Shown in pieces: positions 1-8,439 of a DNA stretch of 64,000 bases. The translations under genes and the position numbers were made by a program. Each line of letters begins with the position of its first letter. The stretch's first letter is position 1. Under the pieces are notes generated by a model. It saw only the letters and a program-made list of their open reading frames with translations, was not told the DNA's origin and ran no database searches. The stretch comes from Streptomyces sp. Tu 3180 (GTDB lineage Bacteria > Actinomycetota > Actinomycetes > Streptomycetales > Streptomycetaceae): the NCBI RefSeq assembly GCF_009852415.1, contig NZ_WOXS01000002.1, positions 1 through 64,000 on the forward strand, written 5' to 3'.

Positions 1-1164
1 GTGCTCCTGGTCGACGCCCGGCAGGAAGCCGGGCACGTCCAGGAGGGTGAGGATCGGGATGTTGAACGCGTCGCACATCTGCACGAAGCGGGCGGCCTTC
101 TCGGACGCGGCGATGTCCAGCACCCCGGCCAGCACCCGGGGCTGGTTGGCGACGACGCCCACGACCTGGCCGCCCATCCGGGCCAGCGCGCAGATGACGT
201 TGCGCGCCCAGCGCTCGTGGACCTCCAGGTACTCGCCGTCGTCGACGATCTCCTCGATGACCTCGGCCATGTCGTAGGGCCGGTTGCCGTCGGCCGGCAC
301 CACGTCCAGCAGCGCCCCGGACCGCCGGGTCTGGGGGTCGGTGCACGGCACGCAGGGCGGGAAGGCGCGGTTGTTCTGCGGCAGCAGCGACAGCAGGTAG
401 CGCACCTCCGCCAGGCAGCTCTCCTCGTCGTCGTAGGCGAAGTGGCACACCCCGGAGGTCTCGGCGTGCACGTCGGCGCCGCCCAGCCCGTTCTGGGTGA
501 TCTCCTCGCCGGTGACGGCCTTCACCACGTCGGGGCCGGTGATGAACATCTGCGAGGTGTCGCGGACCATGAACACGAAGTCCGTCAGGGCGGGGCTGTA
601 GGCCGCGCCGCCCGCGCACGGGCCGAGCATCACCGAGATCTGCGGGATCACCCCGGACGCCCTGGTGTTGCGCTGGAAGATGCCGCCGTAGCCGGCCAGC
701 GCCGAGACGCCCTCCTGGATGCGGGCGCCGGCGCCGTCGTTCAGCGACACCAGCGGCGCGCCCGCCGCGATGGCCATGTCCATGATCTTGTGGATCTTGG
801 TGGCGTGGGCCTCGCCCAGCGCGCCGCCGAAGATCCTGAAGTCGTGGGCGTAGACGAAGACCGTGCGGCCCTCCACCGTGCCCCAGCCGGTGATCACACC
901 GTCGGTGTACGGCTTCTTCTCCTCCAGGCCGAACCCGGTGGCCCGGTGCCGGCGCAACTGCTCCACCTCGCAAAAGGAGCCCGCATCCAGCAGCAGCCCG
1001 ATGCGCTCGCGCGCGGTCAGCTTGCCCTTGGCGTGCTGTGCCGCCGTCGCCCTCTCGCCCGGTCCGGCCAGCGCCTGCGCGCGCACCGCCTCCAGCTCGG
1101 CCGCGCGCTCGCGCGTGCTCGCCGCCCGCGCCGCCACCCGGGGCCCGTCCTCGATGACCGTCAC
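1..1164 (-). CDS. Acyl-CoA carboxylase carboxyltransferase (beta) subunit, 3' end outside window
   Basis: Carboxyltransferase subunit of a cytoplasmic biotin-dependent acyl-CoA carboxylase, which moves CO2 from carboxybiotin to acetyl-, propionyl- or butyryl-CoA and supplies fatty acid and polyketide extender units. The 388 residues present (family about 520-530) start at a GTG at 1164. They include the oxyanion-hole motifs GAGARIQEG (144-152) and GPCAGGAAYSPAL (181-193), and run off the window after FLPGVDQEH. The residue known to set acetyl versus propionyl preference (near 420) is not in view, so the substrate is open. The epsilon subunit lies upstream on the same strand, the reverse of the usual beta-epsilon order, with a perfect autoregulator-type operator between them. 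Confidence 0.93.
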   Translation of the reverse strand, partial: MTVIEDGPRVAARAASTRERAAELEAVRAQALAGPGERATAAQHAKGKLTARERIGLLLDAGSFCEVEQLRRHRATGFGLEEKKPYTDGVITGWGTVEGRTVFVYAHDFRIFGGALGEAHATKIHKIMDMAIAAGAPLVSLNDGAGARIQEGVSALAGYGGIFQRNTRASGVIPQISVMLGPCAGGAAYSPALTDFVFMVRDTSQMFITGPDVVKAVTGEEITQNGLGGADVHAETSGVCHFAYDDEESCLAEVRYLLSLLPQNNRAFPPCVPCTDPQTRRSGALLDVVPADGNRPYDMAEVIEEIVDDGEYLEVHERWARNVICALARMGGQVVGVVANQPRVLAGVLDIAASEKAARFVQMCDAFNIPILTLLDVPGFLPGVDQEH

Positions 1165-1208
1165 TGGACAACTCCCTCCTCGCGGTGCGGCCGACACTGC
1201 CTCCCGGC

Positions 1209-1232
1209 AACAAACCGCTAGGACGGTTTGTT
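1209..1232. promoter_or_regulatory. Perfect ARE-type operator upstream of the carboxylase beta gene
   Basis: A perfect inverted repeat, AACAAACCG - 6 nt (CTAGGA) - CGGTTTGTT, lies 45 bp upstream of the beta-subunit start. The layout and the AAACCG/CGGTTT half-sites match autoregulatory elements bound by gamma-butyrolactone or butenolide receptors of the ArpA/ScbR/AvaR family. One such receptor is encoded at 4068-4748. Binding is inferred from the sequence only. Confidence 0.75.
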
Positions 1233-1272
1233 GGCGCGCACACGAATGTACCAGGGCAGGCGCCCCGCGGAC

Positions 1273-1470
1273 CTACTGCCAGTTGTAGGGGGAGCGGTAG
1301 GCCTCGGCGGCCCGCTCGGGGCGCCACGGCGCCGATCCGGGCGCCGGCCCGGAACCGGTGTCCGCCTCCCGCGCGGCCAGCAGCGAGACCAGCACGGCGG
1401 TGACCGCGGCCAGCTCCTCGCGCGTGGCCCGGCCCCGCTCCACACGAAGTACGGCGTGCGGGCTGTCCAT
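1273..1470 (-). CDS. Acyl-CoA carboxylase epsilon subunit
   Basis: A small (65 aa) accessory subunit that in actinobacteria binds the alpha-beta carboxylase complex and stimulates it. The protein has the family's look: an N-terminal helix with VERGRATREELAAVTAVL (about residues 10-27), a low-complexity middle, and a C-terminal tail WRPERAAEAYRSPYNW. Family tails usually end in an aromatic motif such as SPRSW. It starts at ATG 1470, reads toward the beta gene and leaves a 108-bp gap holding the palindromic operator, so the two genes may not share one promoter. Confidence 0.85.
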   Translation of the reverse strand: MDSPHAVLRVERGRATREELAAVTAVLVSLLAAREADTGSGPAPGSAPWRPERAAEAYRSPYNWQ

Positions 1471-2733
1471 CCGGCCGCCTCCCCTCTTGTCGAAGCTCCC
1501 CGCAACCGTCGGCCACCGCGCTCAAGGGCCGCTCTCGAACCGGTCGAGACCGTCCGGACGGTCCCGGCCGGAACTTCCCCGCCGCTCCCGGCCGCGCCCC
1601 GCCCGGCCGGGGCGCGGCCGGGAGCGGCGGGGGCGGGCACCCGGGCAGGCCGGACGACGGGGGCGGGCGGGCCGGGGCGGGCGGGACGGCGAGGGCGGGC
1701 CGGGGCGGCGAGGGCGGGCCGGGCGGGCGGGACGACGGGGCGGGCGGGCCGGGGCGGGCGGGACGACGGGGGCGGGCGGGCCGGGGCGGGCGGGACGGCG
1801 AGGGCGGGCCGGGGCGGGCGGAGGGGCGCGCCCGCGTCCCGCCGGCGGGGCTCCGCCCGGCACCGGGCGCCGGGCGGAGGCCCGTGCCGAGGCCGGGGCC
1901 CGCCGGGTCTTTCCGGCGCGGCCGGCCGGCGGCAGCAGGGGGCGCGTCCGCTCGCCGTGCGGTGCCGGCCGCGGGCCCCTTGCCGCGGCGGGGCGTGCCG
2001 CCTTCGCCCGGGCCGCCCTCACGCCGCGCCCGCGGCCGGGAGGCTGCGGGCGCCGGCCGGTCCCGCAGGTGCCCGCGGGCCGCTGCGCGGCCGGCGCCGG
2101 GAGGGAGCGGCCGCGCCGGCGGTGCTCCCCGGCCCCGCACGGCGCCCGGCCGGCGCCCCTCCCCCGGCGGACGCGCCGGTGCCCGGCGGGCACCGGGCCG
2201 GCGCCGCGCGCCGCCCCGGTCCGCCGGGCGGGGTGGCGCCTGCGGACGCGGTGCGCACCGGCGCCGGCGCGCCGCCGGGCGCGCCGCGTGCCCGGGCGCC
2301 GTACCGCCGTCCGCGCCCGCCGCCGGGCGCACCGCGGTACCGGGCGGCGGTTGCGGGGGGAAAGGGGGTGCGTCCGGCGGCGGGGCCCCGGCGGACGCGG
2401 GCGGCCCGGGTGCCGGCGCGGTGCGCGCGGCCGTCCGGGCCGGTCCCGCGCGTCCGGTCCCGGGCCGGTTGCGGGCCGGTTGCGGGCCGCTCGTGCCCGT
2501 GTCCGGGACGGTCCCCGGGGTGCCGGAGCGCCGCGGGCACCCGCCGGGGCCCGCGGGGGCCGGCAGGGGTGCCGGGGCGGTGGTGCGGGGCCGGGCGCCG
2601 TGCGGCCCCGCCCCCGCCGCCCCGCCCCTCTCGCCGCCCGCCCTTCCCGTGCGGGCGGGGCGGGTGGGTGGGGTGCCGTCCGGCCGTGTCCGCCGCCCCG
2701 CCCCCCCCCGGGGGGCGGCGGACGCGGTGGGTG
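1471..2733. repeat. Gene-free, extremely G-rich stretch with imperfect tandem repeats
   Basis: No gene is supported here. All frames on both strands stay open only because stop codons are rare in such GC-rich DNA, and the translations are Arg/Gly/Pro/Ala low complexity. Between about 1635 and 1835 the + strand carries imperfect direct repeats of roughly 25-33 bp built on GGGACGACGGGGGCGGGC and GGGACGGCGAGGGCGGGC, with about six starts (near 1649, 1682, 1706, 1728, 1760, 1793). Runs of three or more G at short spacing make G-quadruplexes likely on this strand. From 1840 to 2730 the GC bias continues without clear periodicity. Confidence 0.7.
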
Positions 2734-3962
2734 TCAGGGGCCGAGCAGCACGGGCAGCGAGCGGTGGCCGTGGAGCATGAAGGTGGGCATCGGCTGGAGG
2801 TCCTGCGGTGCGCAGGCCAGCCTCAGGTCCGGGTAGCGGGCGAAGAGTTCGGCGAAGGCGACGCCGGCCTCGATCTCGGCGAGCGGGGCGCCCAGGCACC
2901 GGTGGGTGCCGTGGCCGAAGCCGAGGTGGCCGGCGCTGCGGTCGCGCAGCAGGTCGAAGCGGCCGGCGTCGGGCCCGTGCCGCTGCGGTTCCAGTCCCGC
3001 CGCGTGGAACCCGACGACGATGGGGTCGCCCTGTCTGATCAGCACGCCGTCCAGGTCGATGTCCTCGACGGCGAACCGCATGGGCGCGAACGCCGGGGGC
3101 GTGTGCACCCGCAGGGTCTCGTCGATCACGTCGCTCCAGCCGGCGCGGCCGGCGCGGACGTGCTCGAGCTGCTCGGGGTGGGTCAGCAGGGCCGCGACGG
3201 CATTGGTGATCAGGACGGCGGTGGTGTCCTGGCCCGCGGCGATCATCATGAAGAGCGTGCCGAGCAGTTCGTCCTCGGTGAGGCGGTCCTCCCTGTCCCG
3301 CGCGTCGATCAGCGAGGTGGTCAGGTCGTCACCGGCTCCTTGCGCTTGGCCGCCACCAGCTGGGCGAGCAGCCCGTAGGCGCGCAGGCGCGCGGCGGTCA
3401 TCTCCTCGGCGCTCAGGGTGCTGCAGAAGACCGCGTGCAGGGCGGAGCTCAGCTCGTCGGCGGCGGCGCCGCGGGGCACGCCGTACAGCTCGCAGATGAC
3501 CCGCAGCGGCAGCAGTTCGGCGTAGGCGGTGCGCAGGTCCACCGCGGTCCCGGCCGGCGTGCCGGCCAGGTCGTCCAGGAGGTCCGCCGCGATGCGCCGC
3601 ACCGTGGGCCGCTGGTCGCGCGAGCGGCGCGCGGTGAACGCCCCGGCGATCAGCCGGCGCAGCCGGGCGTGGTCCTGCCCGTAGGAGAAGAGCATGTTCT
3701 CGTTGGCCACCCACGGATACAGCGGCCACTCGTGGGTGATCTCCCCGGCGATGAACGCGGGCCAGTGCCGGCGCGCGTCCCGGGAGACCCGGCGGTCGGT
3801 GAGCAGCCGCTCCACGTGGGCGCGGCCCACCACCGCCCAGGCGAGCACCCCGCCGGGCAGCTCCACCCGCACCGCGGGCCCCTGCTCCCGCAGCATCGCC
3901 GCCTCCGCGGCGAGGTCGCGCCCCGTCACGTCCAGGGCGTAAGGACAGGCAGTCGTTCCCAT
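2734..3962 (-). pseudogene. Cytochrome P450, one-base frameshift (avenolide-locus type)
   Basis: A haem monooxygenase of the soluble actinobacterial type. The 5' part (start ATG 3962) reads 213 residues and then stops at 3321 just after KRKEP. The remainder continues in the next frame from [16 protein letters not shown] to the stop at 2734. One missing G near 3330 explains both. The second part has the I-helix AAGQDTT, K-helix ETLR and haem loop FGHGTHRCLG, with the Cys codon at 2896-2898. The total (about 410 codons) is normal for the family. It follows a butenolide-receptor gene and faces away from an acyl-CoA oxidase, the arrangement of cyp17-avaR1-aco for avenolide in S. avermitilis. Either the gene is inactive or the base is an assembly error. 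Confidence 0.82.
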
Positions 3963-4067
3963 TTCGGCACTCCCCCAGGTTCGGCCTTGCCCAGTTGTGT
4001 TGCGACGTGCCCGTGCGCGCCCCGGCCGGACCGCGGCCCGGATTGAGGAAACCGAGGGGGTGCGGCG

Positions 4068-4748
4068 TCAGTCGACGGCCACCGCCCCGGCCTCCCGGCG
4101 CAGCTGCAGGGCCTGTTCGTAGACCCGGGCGCCGCGGTCCGGCGCCATGTCGAGCCGGATGAGCACCGCCGGCACCGCGATGCTGGACATCAGGTGCCGC
4201 TCGATGGAGGACACCCGCTCGGCGAGGTCGGCGTGCCCGGTCATGATCTTCGACAGGATCTGGCACCCGGTGAAGGCCGCCACGAACACCCGCGCGGCGT
4301 CCTCGATGTCGACGTGCGGCAGCAGCTCGCCGTTGTCCCTGGCCCGGGTGAGCAGGGCGACGTTGTGCTGCAGCCACGCCGCCATCGGCACCTGCCGGTC
4401 CAGGCCGTCCTGCGGAGAGCCCTGGTCGACCGTGAGCCGGATGCTGCCGCGCACCAGCGGATCACCGGTGCTCAGCAGGTGGGCCAGCAGGAAGGTGGCG
4501 TCCAGCCCCTCCTGCAGCGCCAGCCGGCGCGCGGGCAGCGGCGGCGCCGAGGCCAGCTGGTGCGCCAGCACCTCCTGGGCCAGCTCCTCCTTGGAGGAGA
4601 AGTGGAAGTACAGGGCCCCCTTGGTGACACTGGCCCGCTGCAGGATCTCCGAGATCGTCGCCGCCTCGTACCCCACCTCGGCGAACACCGCGGCGGCGGC
4701 GACCAGGATGGAATGGCGCGTCCTGACCGCGCGTTCCTGCAACGCCAC
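4068..4748 (-). CDS. TetR-family gamma-butyrolactone/butenolide receptor (AvaR1/ScbR-like)
   Basis: A cytoplasmic ligand-released repressor of 226 aa. The N-terminal helix-turn-helix (QERAVRTRHSILVAAAAVFA through ISEILQRASVTKGALYFHF, residues about 3-50) and the following SSKEELAQEVL are the hallmark of ArpA/ScbR/AvaR receptors. These bind AREs and let go on sensing the autoregulator. The GTG at 4748 is chosen because GGAGG precedes it by 8 nt; an open frame runs upstream but lacks a good site. An ARE-like palindrome lies 32 bp upstream (4780-4801), consistent with autoregulation. Flanking P450 and acyl-CoA oxidase genes suggest the cognate ligand is an avenolide-like butenolide, although both are frameshifted. 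Confidence 0.88.
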   Translation of the reverse strand: MALQERAVRTRHSILVAAAAVFAEVGYEAATISEILQRASVTKGALYFHFSSKEELAQEVLAHQLASAPPLPARRLALQEGLDATFLLAHLLSTGDPLVRGSIRLTVDQGSPQDGLDRQVPMAAWLQHNVALLTRARDNGELLPHVDIEDAARVFVAAFTGCQILSKIMTGHADLAERVSSIERHLMSSIAVPAVLIRLDMAPDRGARVYEQALQLRREAGAVAVD

Positions 4749-4779
4749 CGCCCACCTCCGCCACCGGGAAGACCCCGGA

Positions 4780-4801
4780 AAGAAACCGACAGGTTCGTAT
4801 C
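4780..4801. promoter_or_regulatory. ARE-like operator upstream of the receptor gene
   Basis: The sequence AAGAAACCGACAGGTTCGTATC is an imperfect palindrome: AAACCG on the left, GGTTCG on the right. Sixteen of 21 positions match the second site at 5044-5064, in the same orientation. It sits just upstream of the receptor's ribosome binding site. Confidence 0.65.
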
Positions 4802-4890
4802 CTCCCATCCGCCCCGGCCCGGATCAAGCGGCGGGCCGGACGCCGGGAACGCCCCTCCGGGCGGGTTTCCCCGGATGCCGCGCACCTGAA

Positions 4891-4912
4891 GAAAACCCAG
4901 CGGACGGTTTCC
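4891..4912. promoter_or_regulatory. Third ARE-like operator in the receptor/oxidase intergenic region
   Basis: Half-sites GAAAACC and GGTTTCC flank a CAGCGGAC core between the divergent receptor and acyl-CoA oxidase genes. The core is less conserved than in the other sites, so this is a weaker candidate. Confidence 0.4.
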
Positions 4913-5041
4913 GTTTGACCGGCGTCCGCCCGCACCGGCCGGATATAACGGGCCCCTCCCCGCCCGAAGCGGGCATTCCGCTACCCGGCCGGGCCCGAAG
5001 CCGCCACAGCGGCGGTCTCGTTTTGCTCATCTTTGACTTGT

Positions 5042-5066
5042 AAGAAAACCGGTAGGTCCGTATCTT
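5042..5066. promoter_or_regulatory. ARE-like operator upstream of the acyl-CoA oxidase gene
   Basis: AAGAAAACCGGTAGGTCC followed by GTATCTT, located 54-78 bp before the oxidase start, closely resembles the site at 4780-4801. In avenolide-type loci the receptor represses the oxidase promoter through such a site. Confidence 0.6.
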
Positions 5067-5119
5067 CTTGGCTCACCGCACGGCACGCCTTCCGGAACTG
5101 CGACAACGGGGAGAGGGCC

Positions 5120-7041
5120 ATGGTCCTTGTGACAGTCCAGCCCGAGGAACGCTCCACAGCACCCGGCGCCACACCCGCCTTCCCGGCCCAGCGCGGCCCG
5201 GGCGGACAGCGCCCGGCCCCCGGCGGCCCGGCCCCCGGCGGCCCGGCCTTCGACCGCTTCGCGCCGCTCGCCCTGACCCCCGCCCGGGAGCTGACCCGCC
5301 TGCTGTTCGGCCCCCGCAGCGAACGCAACCGCATCCACGCCCCCTGGCGCCGGCTCATCGCCGGCGAAACGTTCCGCCCCCGCCCGGACCTGTCCCCCGC
5401 CCAGCAGGTCGCCCGGTCCTACGAACGCCTCCGCCTGGTCAACGACACCCTCGACGACCCCGCCCGACTGGCCCGCGACCCCCACCTGCTGGCCGCCCTG
5501 CACGAATGGACCGCGATCGCGGACGGCGGCGGCGGCCTGTGCACCCTCGCCAGCATCCACTACAACCTCTTCCTCGGCAGCCTCCTGGACCACCCGGACG
5601 ACCGGCGCGACCTGTCACCCTTCACCTCCCTGCAGCGCACCGGAACGTTCCTGTGCACCGAGGTCGACCACGGCAACGACAGCTTCGCCCTGGAGACCAC
5701 CGCCGAACTCGACCCCCGCACCGACGAGTTCGTCCTGCACACCCCCCACCCCGGCGCCCGGAAATTCATGCCCAACACCAGCACCACCGGCGGCCCCAAG
5801 ACCGCCCTGGTCGCCGCCCGCCTCCTCACCGGCGGCCGCGACCACGGCGTCTTCCTCTTCCTCACCCCCCTCAGCGACGACCACGGACCGCTGCCCGGCA
5901 TCCGCGTCACCCCCCTGCCCCTGCGCCCCGACGCCCCCGTCGACCACTGCCTGACCGCCTTCGACCACGTCCGCCTGCCCCGCCAGGCCCTCCTCGAAGC
6001 CGAACACGGCCGCCTCGACCACACCGGCACCCTCACCAGCACCCTGGGCAACCCCCGCAAACGATTCCTGCACTCCATCAACCGCGTCACCACCGGCAAA
6101 CTCTGCATGAGCGCCGCCGCCGTCGGCGCCACCCGCGCCGCCCTCGCCATCGCCGTCCGCCACGGCCAGCACCGCCACGTCAGCGGCCCCCGCCCCGGCC
6201 AGCGCATCCCCTCAACACCCACCGCACCCACCACGGCCGGCTCCTCACCGCCCTGGCCACCGCCTACGGCATGACCTTCCTGCACCGCACCGCCACCGAC
6301 CGCTGGGCCCGCCACACCCCCGCCGACCGCGCCGACGCCGAACGCCTCGTCGCCCTCACCAAAGCCTGGAACACCTGGCAGGCCCGCACCATCACCACCG
6401 AATGCCGCGAACGCTGCGGCGCCCACGCCCTCCTGCCCACCAACCCCCTGTCCGCCTTCCCCGCCTACATCGAAGGCACCATCACCGCCGAAGGCGACAA
6501 CCTCGTCATCTGGACCAAAACCGCCGCCGAACTCCTCTTCCACCACACCCCCGACCCCACACCCCCCACCCCCCACCGGCCCCCACCAACTCACCGACCC
6601 CCACTTCCTGCGCCACCTCCTCGCCCGCACCCGCGACCTGTGGCACACCCGCGCCCGCACCGCCCTACGCCAAGGCCCCCCAACGACCCCACCGCCCGCT
6701 GGAACACCGCCGCCCCCGCCGCCCTCCACATGCTCACCGCCCACACCGCCCTCACCACCACCGACGCCTACCTCCACGCCCTCCACCACACCACCGACCC
6801 CGAAACCCACGACCTCCTCACCCACCTCTGCCTCCTCTTCCTCCACACCCAAATCACCCCCCACACCGGCGACCTCCTCGCCCACCACCACCTCACCCCC
6901 GAACACATCCACCACCTCCCCCACACCCACACCACCCTCACCCACCACCTCGCCCCCCACCTCACCACCCTCACCGACGCCTTCGACCTCCCCGACCCCT
7001 ACCCCCACCCCCACACCGAGGCGCCGTTTCAGTCGGTGTGA
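5120..7041 (+). pseudogene. aco: Acyl-CoA oxidase of butenolide biosynthesis, multiply frameshifted
   Basis: An FAD-dependent acyl-CoA oxidase-like protein. The homolog Aco works with a P450 to make the autoregulator avenolide. It starts at ATG 5120 behind GGGGAGAGG. The first frame covers about 360 residues (including ETTAELDPRTDEFVLHTPHP and GGPKTALVAARLL) and breaks near 6205. The protein resumes in another frame with RLLTALATAYGMTFLHRTA through LFHHTPDP, shifts again near 6570 (GPHQLTDPHFLRHLLARTRD) and returns near 6670 (NDPTARWNTAAPAALHML), ending at 7041. The last two shifts lie in long C runs. Total length (about 640 codons) is right for the family, so gene order and length survive although the frame does not. 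Decay and homopolymer error are both possible. Confidence 0.8.
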
Positions 7042-7386
7042 TCCCGTGACGGCCGGTGCGACCACAGCACCGCAGCCGTCCTGGAGCCCGCCCCTGGAGG
7101 AACACGCGCCGCCGGTGACCACACATCGGTGAACGCACCTCACCACGCCACAGCCCGCCCCGCGTTCGGCGTGCCGAAGCCGGCAGCCGGCCACACGGTC
7201 GACCGTCCCGGGCCGACACCGACCCGCTGCCCCACCAGCAGACCACCGGCCCGGGACCGGCACGGCGCAGGTGAACACCCGGCCCCCGCAAATTCCCCGC
7301 ACTTCAACACCAACCACGCGCGGACCCGTTACAAGACGCGTTCTCGGGAAACACGGTCGACCAACCGACAGCAAGGAGGGTCTGTA
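7042..7386. other. Intergenic region, nothing recognised
   Basis: No convincing gene or palindrome was found. It presumably holds the promoter of the GlsB-type gene; GGAGG at 7375-7379 is that gene's ribosome binding site. Confidence 0.5.
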
Positions 7387-7671
7387 ATGGGCATCATCGC
7401 GTGGATCTTCATCGGCCTGCTCGCCGGCGCCATCGCCAAGGCGCTCATGCCGGGCAAGGACCCGGGCGGAATCATCATCACCATGCTCATCGGTATCGCC
7501 GGAGGACTTCTCGGAGGGTTCCTCGGCAAGGTGATCTTCGGGGTCGATTCCATCGACGGCTTCTTCGACCTGTCCACCTGGATCGCGGCCATCATCGGAT
7601 CCGTCATCCTCCTGGCGCTGTACCGGATGATCACCGGTCGCGGACACCGCCGCGGACACGCGCACGCCTGA
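7387..7671 (+). CDS. GlsB/YeaQ/YmgE-family stress-response membrane protein
   Basis: A small integral membrane protein (94 aa) of the transglycosylase-associated/GlsB family, common in Streptomyces and often induced by osmotic or envelope stress. Its biochemical role is unknown. Three hydrophobic segments are visible: IIAWIFIGLLAGAIAKAL (3-20), a glycine-zipper stretch IIITMLIGIAGGLLGGFLG (29-47), and TWIAAIIGSVILLALY (64-79), with a basic His/Arg tail. Start ATG 7387 has GGAGG 8 nt upstream. Two strong hairpins follow, so it is transcribed alone. Confidence 0.93.
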   Translation: MGIIAWIFIGLLAGAIAKALMPGKDPGGIIITMLIGIAGGLLGGFLGKVIFGVDSIDGFFDLSTWIAAIIGSVILLALYRMITGRGHRRGHAHA

Positions 7672-7721
7672 CAGACCCACGACCGCCACAGCCCGTCCCA
7701 GGGCAAGCCGTCGTGTCCCGT

Positions 7722-7753
7722 GGGGTGCCCCCGCCCTTGGGCGGGGGCACCCC
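7722..7753. terminator. Strong hairpin terminator after the GlsB-type gene
   Basis: A perfect 15-bp stem: GGGGTGCCCCCGCCC (7722-7736), TT loop, and its complement (7739-7753). Flanking TCGTGT/ACACGA (7711-7716, 7755-7760) could extend the helix. No U-tract follows, as is common in Streptomyces. Confidence 0.8.
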
Positions 7754-7803
7754 CACACGACATGACACAACCCCTCGAAGACATCCCGAAACGACCCCGT
7801 GCA

Positions 7804-7842
7804 CAGAGGCCACCGGCGGCTCCCGGCCGCCGGTGGCCTCTG
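7804..7842. terminator. Second hairpin, likely terminator
   Basis: A stem of about 17 bp, from CAGAGGCCACCGGCGGC to its complement across a TCCCG-type loop. It lies 130 bp after the GlsB-type gene and 17 bp before the DUF6225-like remnant. Confidence 0.75.
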
Positions 7843-7858
7843 CGGCGTGGCCGATGAC

Positions 7859-8043
7859 GTGGCGGCAGAGCGCTGCCGGCACGAGACCGTGGAACTGACG
7901 GTGGGGCAACTGCGCGAAGTTCTCGGCGGCTTGCCGGCCGAGGCTCCCGTTTCGACGCGGAGATCGTCGATGACTGCAACGGCCCCGGCCGAGCCATGGT
8001 CGTCTTCCATCGTGTTTTGCCGCTCGATGCAGGGCATCCCTGA
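7859..8043 (+). pseudogene. Small DUF6225-like remnant with a frameshift
   Basis: One frame reads HETVELTVGQLREVLGGLP. A one-base shift near 7950 leads to FDAEIVDDCNGPGRAMVVFH and a stop at 8043. The pattern (TVGQLRE followed by an acidic strand) resembles short Streptomyces DUF6225-type proteins of unknown function. The 5' boundary (GTG 7859) is a guess and there is no good ribosome binding site. Confidence 0.35.
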
Positions 8044-8439
8044 GCGGCCAGCCGTCCCCTCACCGGCAATCGTTCCCCATGTCGTAAGTGAGGCGTGCTC
8101 CGGAAGGGAGCTTCGTCAGGGCATGAGGTCTCCGGGAGCTGCCGGCGGCGGGGGAAGCCCGGGCGGCCCGGGGACGCCGGGCGGCGCGATACGCCCCGGT
8201 GGGCTGACGGTGCCGAGGATTCTCCATGGCCGTCGAGTGTCGGAGCCGTACGACGAGACGGTGGGGAGCCGGCTGCCGTGCGGCTGCCGCGCGATCGCGT
8301 GTGTTCACACCAGGAGCGCAGGAAACCCCGCCGGGGCAGGGTGACCGAATGGGTCCCCTGCCCCGACGGAGCTCGGTCGGCCGGGCGGCGGGTCACCGGC
8401 GCCCGGCAGAGGCCGGTGCCGTGTGTGGCGCTCTCCGGC
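8044..8439. other. Intergenic region, nothing recognised
   Basis: Open frames here are GC-rich noise. This is the downstream flank of the LPMO gene on the minus strand; no clear terminator was found. Confidence 0.45.

Noticed and set aside
1640-1830. CRISPR-like array
   Set aside because: Repeats are imperfect, directly adjacent, without uniform spacers, and no cas genes are present.
1228-3378. Long open frames on both strands across the G-rich region
   Set aside because: Translations are Arg/Gly/Pro/Ala low complexity with no family features, and frames on opposite strands compete. Openness is explained by scarcity of stop codons.
5560-8037. 825-codon minus-strand frame
   Set aside because: Antisense of the acyl-CoA oxidase and GlsB genes, with a Gly/Val-rich shadow composition.
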